Assembly (NCBI RefSeq): GCF_022867795.2
Contig: NZ_CP107006.1
Span: 744,001 to 808,000, forward strand
Length of the DNA: 64,000 bases
Source of the DNA: Chitinophaga horti
GTDB taxonomy: Bacteria; Bacteroidota; Bacteroidia; Chitinophagales; Chitinophagaceae
Reading direction: 5' to 3'
The translations under genes were made by a program, and so were the position numbers. Shown piece by piece: positions 63,497-64,000 of this stretch (positions are counted from its first letter, which is position 1; each line of letters opens with the position of its first letter). The notes under the pieces are model-generated. The model was not told the DNA's origin, searched no databases, and worked only from the letters and a program-made list of their open reading frames with translations.

Positions 63497-64000
63497 ATGA
63501 GAAAATCATTTTTGATATATACTTTCGGTGCCCTGATGCTGGTTGCAGCAGGTTGCCGTAAATACGTGGAGATCGATCAGCCCGGAAGACGAGTGCTGAA
63601 GCTGACCGCTGACTTTGATGCGTTGCTGAACAACACATTTATCATGAACAACGGCTATACCTTACCGCTGCTGATGAATGATGATATGGACATCGCCGAT
63701 CCGATACTGCAACAACGTATCACCAACACCAACCGCATGGCTTACACCTGGTCCGAAAACCTTTACGGGGATTTGAACGATGCGGATTGGGACCGTTATT
63801 ACAAGATGATCTATACCGCCAACCAGATCACCGATGCGGTAATGGAAAGCGAAGGTGGAACGGAAGATCAGAAGCGGGCTATTCATGCCGAAGCGCGTAT
63901 GTTTCGGGCCGCCGCTTACCTGGATCTGGTGAACATTTATGCTAAACATTATAACGAAGCAACGGCTGCCACAGATCTCGGTGTGCCTATGCTGCTGAAA
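63497..64000 (+). CDS. SusD/RagB-family lipoprotein, partial at window end, cassette 5
   Basis: The first 168 residues of a SusD-type lipoprotein; the frame is open to the window edge. The signal peptide ends at lipobox Cys20 (VAAGCRKYVEIDQPGRR), almost the same as in the cassette 3 SusD (GCRKYVEIDQIGKR). TPR-like helices follow (AIHAEARMFRAAAYLDLVNIYAKHYNEATAATDLGVPMLL). It starts 13 bp after susC, the same spacing as in cassette 3. Confidence 0.9.
   Translation, partial: MRKSFLIYTFGALMLVAAGCRKYVEIDQPGRRVLKLTADFDALLNNTFIMNNGYTLPLLMNDDMDIADPILQQRITNTNRMAYTWSENLYGDLNDADWDRYYKMIYTANQITDAVMESEGGTEDQKRAIHAEARMFRAAAYLDLVNIYAKHYNEATAATDLGVPMLLK

Overview
The window looks like a chromosomal segment of a Bacteroidota bacterium, most likely a Chitinophaga-like member of the Chitinophagaceae. 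The evidence is the five SusC/SusD outer-membrane pairs, each controlled by its own ECF sigma factor and FecR-type anti-sigma factor, together with A-rich translation starts and a malate:quinone oxidoreductase. I found no tRNA, rRNA, CRISPR array, transposase or phage gene.

Layout. (1) 1-3237: end of an OmpR-type response regulator and its histidine kinase (+), then a YjbQ-family protein and a three-domain lipoprotein (-). (2) 3432-12735, cassette 1: sigma, FecR, SusC, SusD, DUF4843 lipoprotein, PKD-like lipoprotein, strong terminator. (3) 12882-25325, cassette 2: sigma, FecR, SusC, SusD, then a GH78-like and a GH106-like alpha-L-rhamnosidase, so the likely substrate is a rhamnose-containing glycan. 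(4) 25326-35665, a mixed region: small tandem repeats, mqo (-), two unknown genes (+), a REP-like palindrome, an FtsX/MacB-type permease (-), a dihaem c-type cytochrome, a Tat-exported Gfo/Idh/MocA oxidoreductase and a DUF1343/NamZ-like lipoprotein. (5) 35751-47360, cassette 3: sigma, FecR, SusC, SusD, TlpA-like thioredoxin protein, S9 peptidase, pointing to peptide use. (6) 47470-48585: an OmpA-family protein (-). (7) 48840-57715, cassette 4: sigma, FecR, SusC, SusD and a secreted FAD-dependent oxidoreductase. (8) 57838-end, cassette 5: sigma, FecR, SusC and a SusD cut by the window edge; it is a diverged relative of cassette 3.

How the genes work together. Every SusC carries an N-terminal STN domain. 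In the known FecA-type scheme, substrate binding at the outer membrane is passed from the STN domain to the periplasmic C-terminus of FecR, which releases the ECF sigma factor to transcribe its own susCD operon. The window therefore holds five parallel, self-regulated nutrient-uptake systems.

The most interesting signal is shared by all five cassettes. In each fecR-susC gap there is an A-tract followed directly by a GC-rich hairpin. On the plus strand this is not a terminator, but on the minus strand it has the shape of an intrinsic terminator pointing out of susC. That fits an antisense RNA complementary to the susC leader, like the DonS-type RNAs known from Bacteroides fragilis polysaccharide loci. 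A second shared signal is a ten-residue block ending in MKLT, just before the SusC signal peptide. It is conserved as protein while its codons vary, which shows that translation starts upstream of the MKLT methionine.
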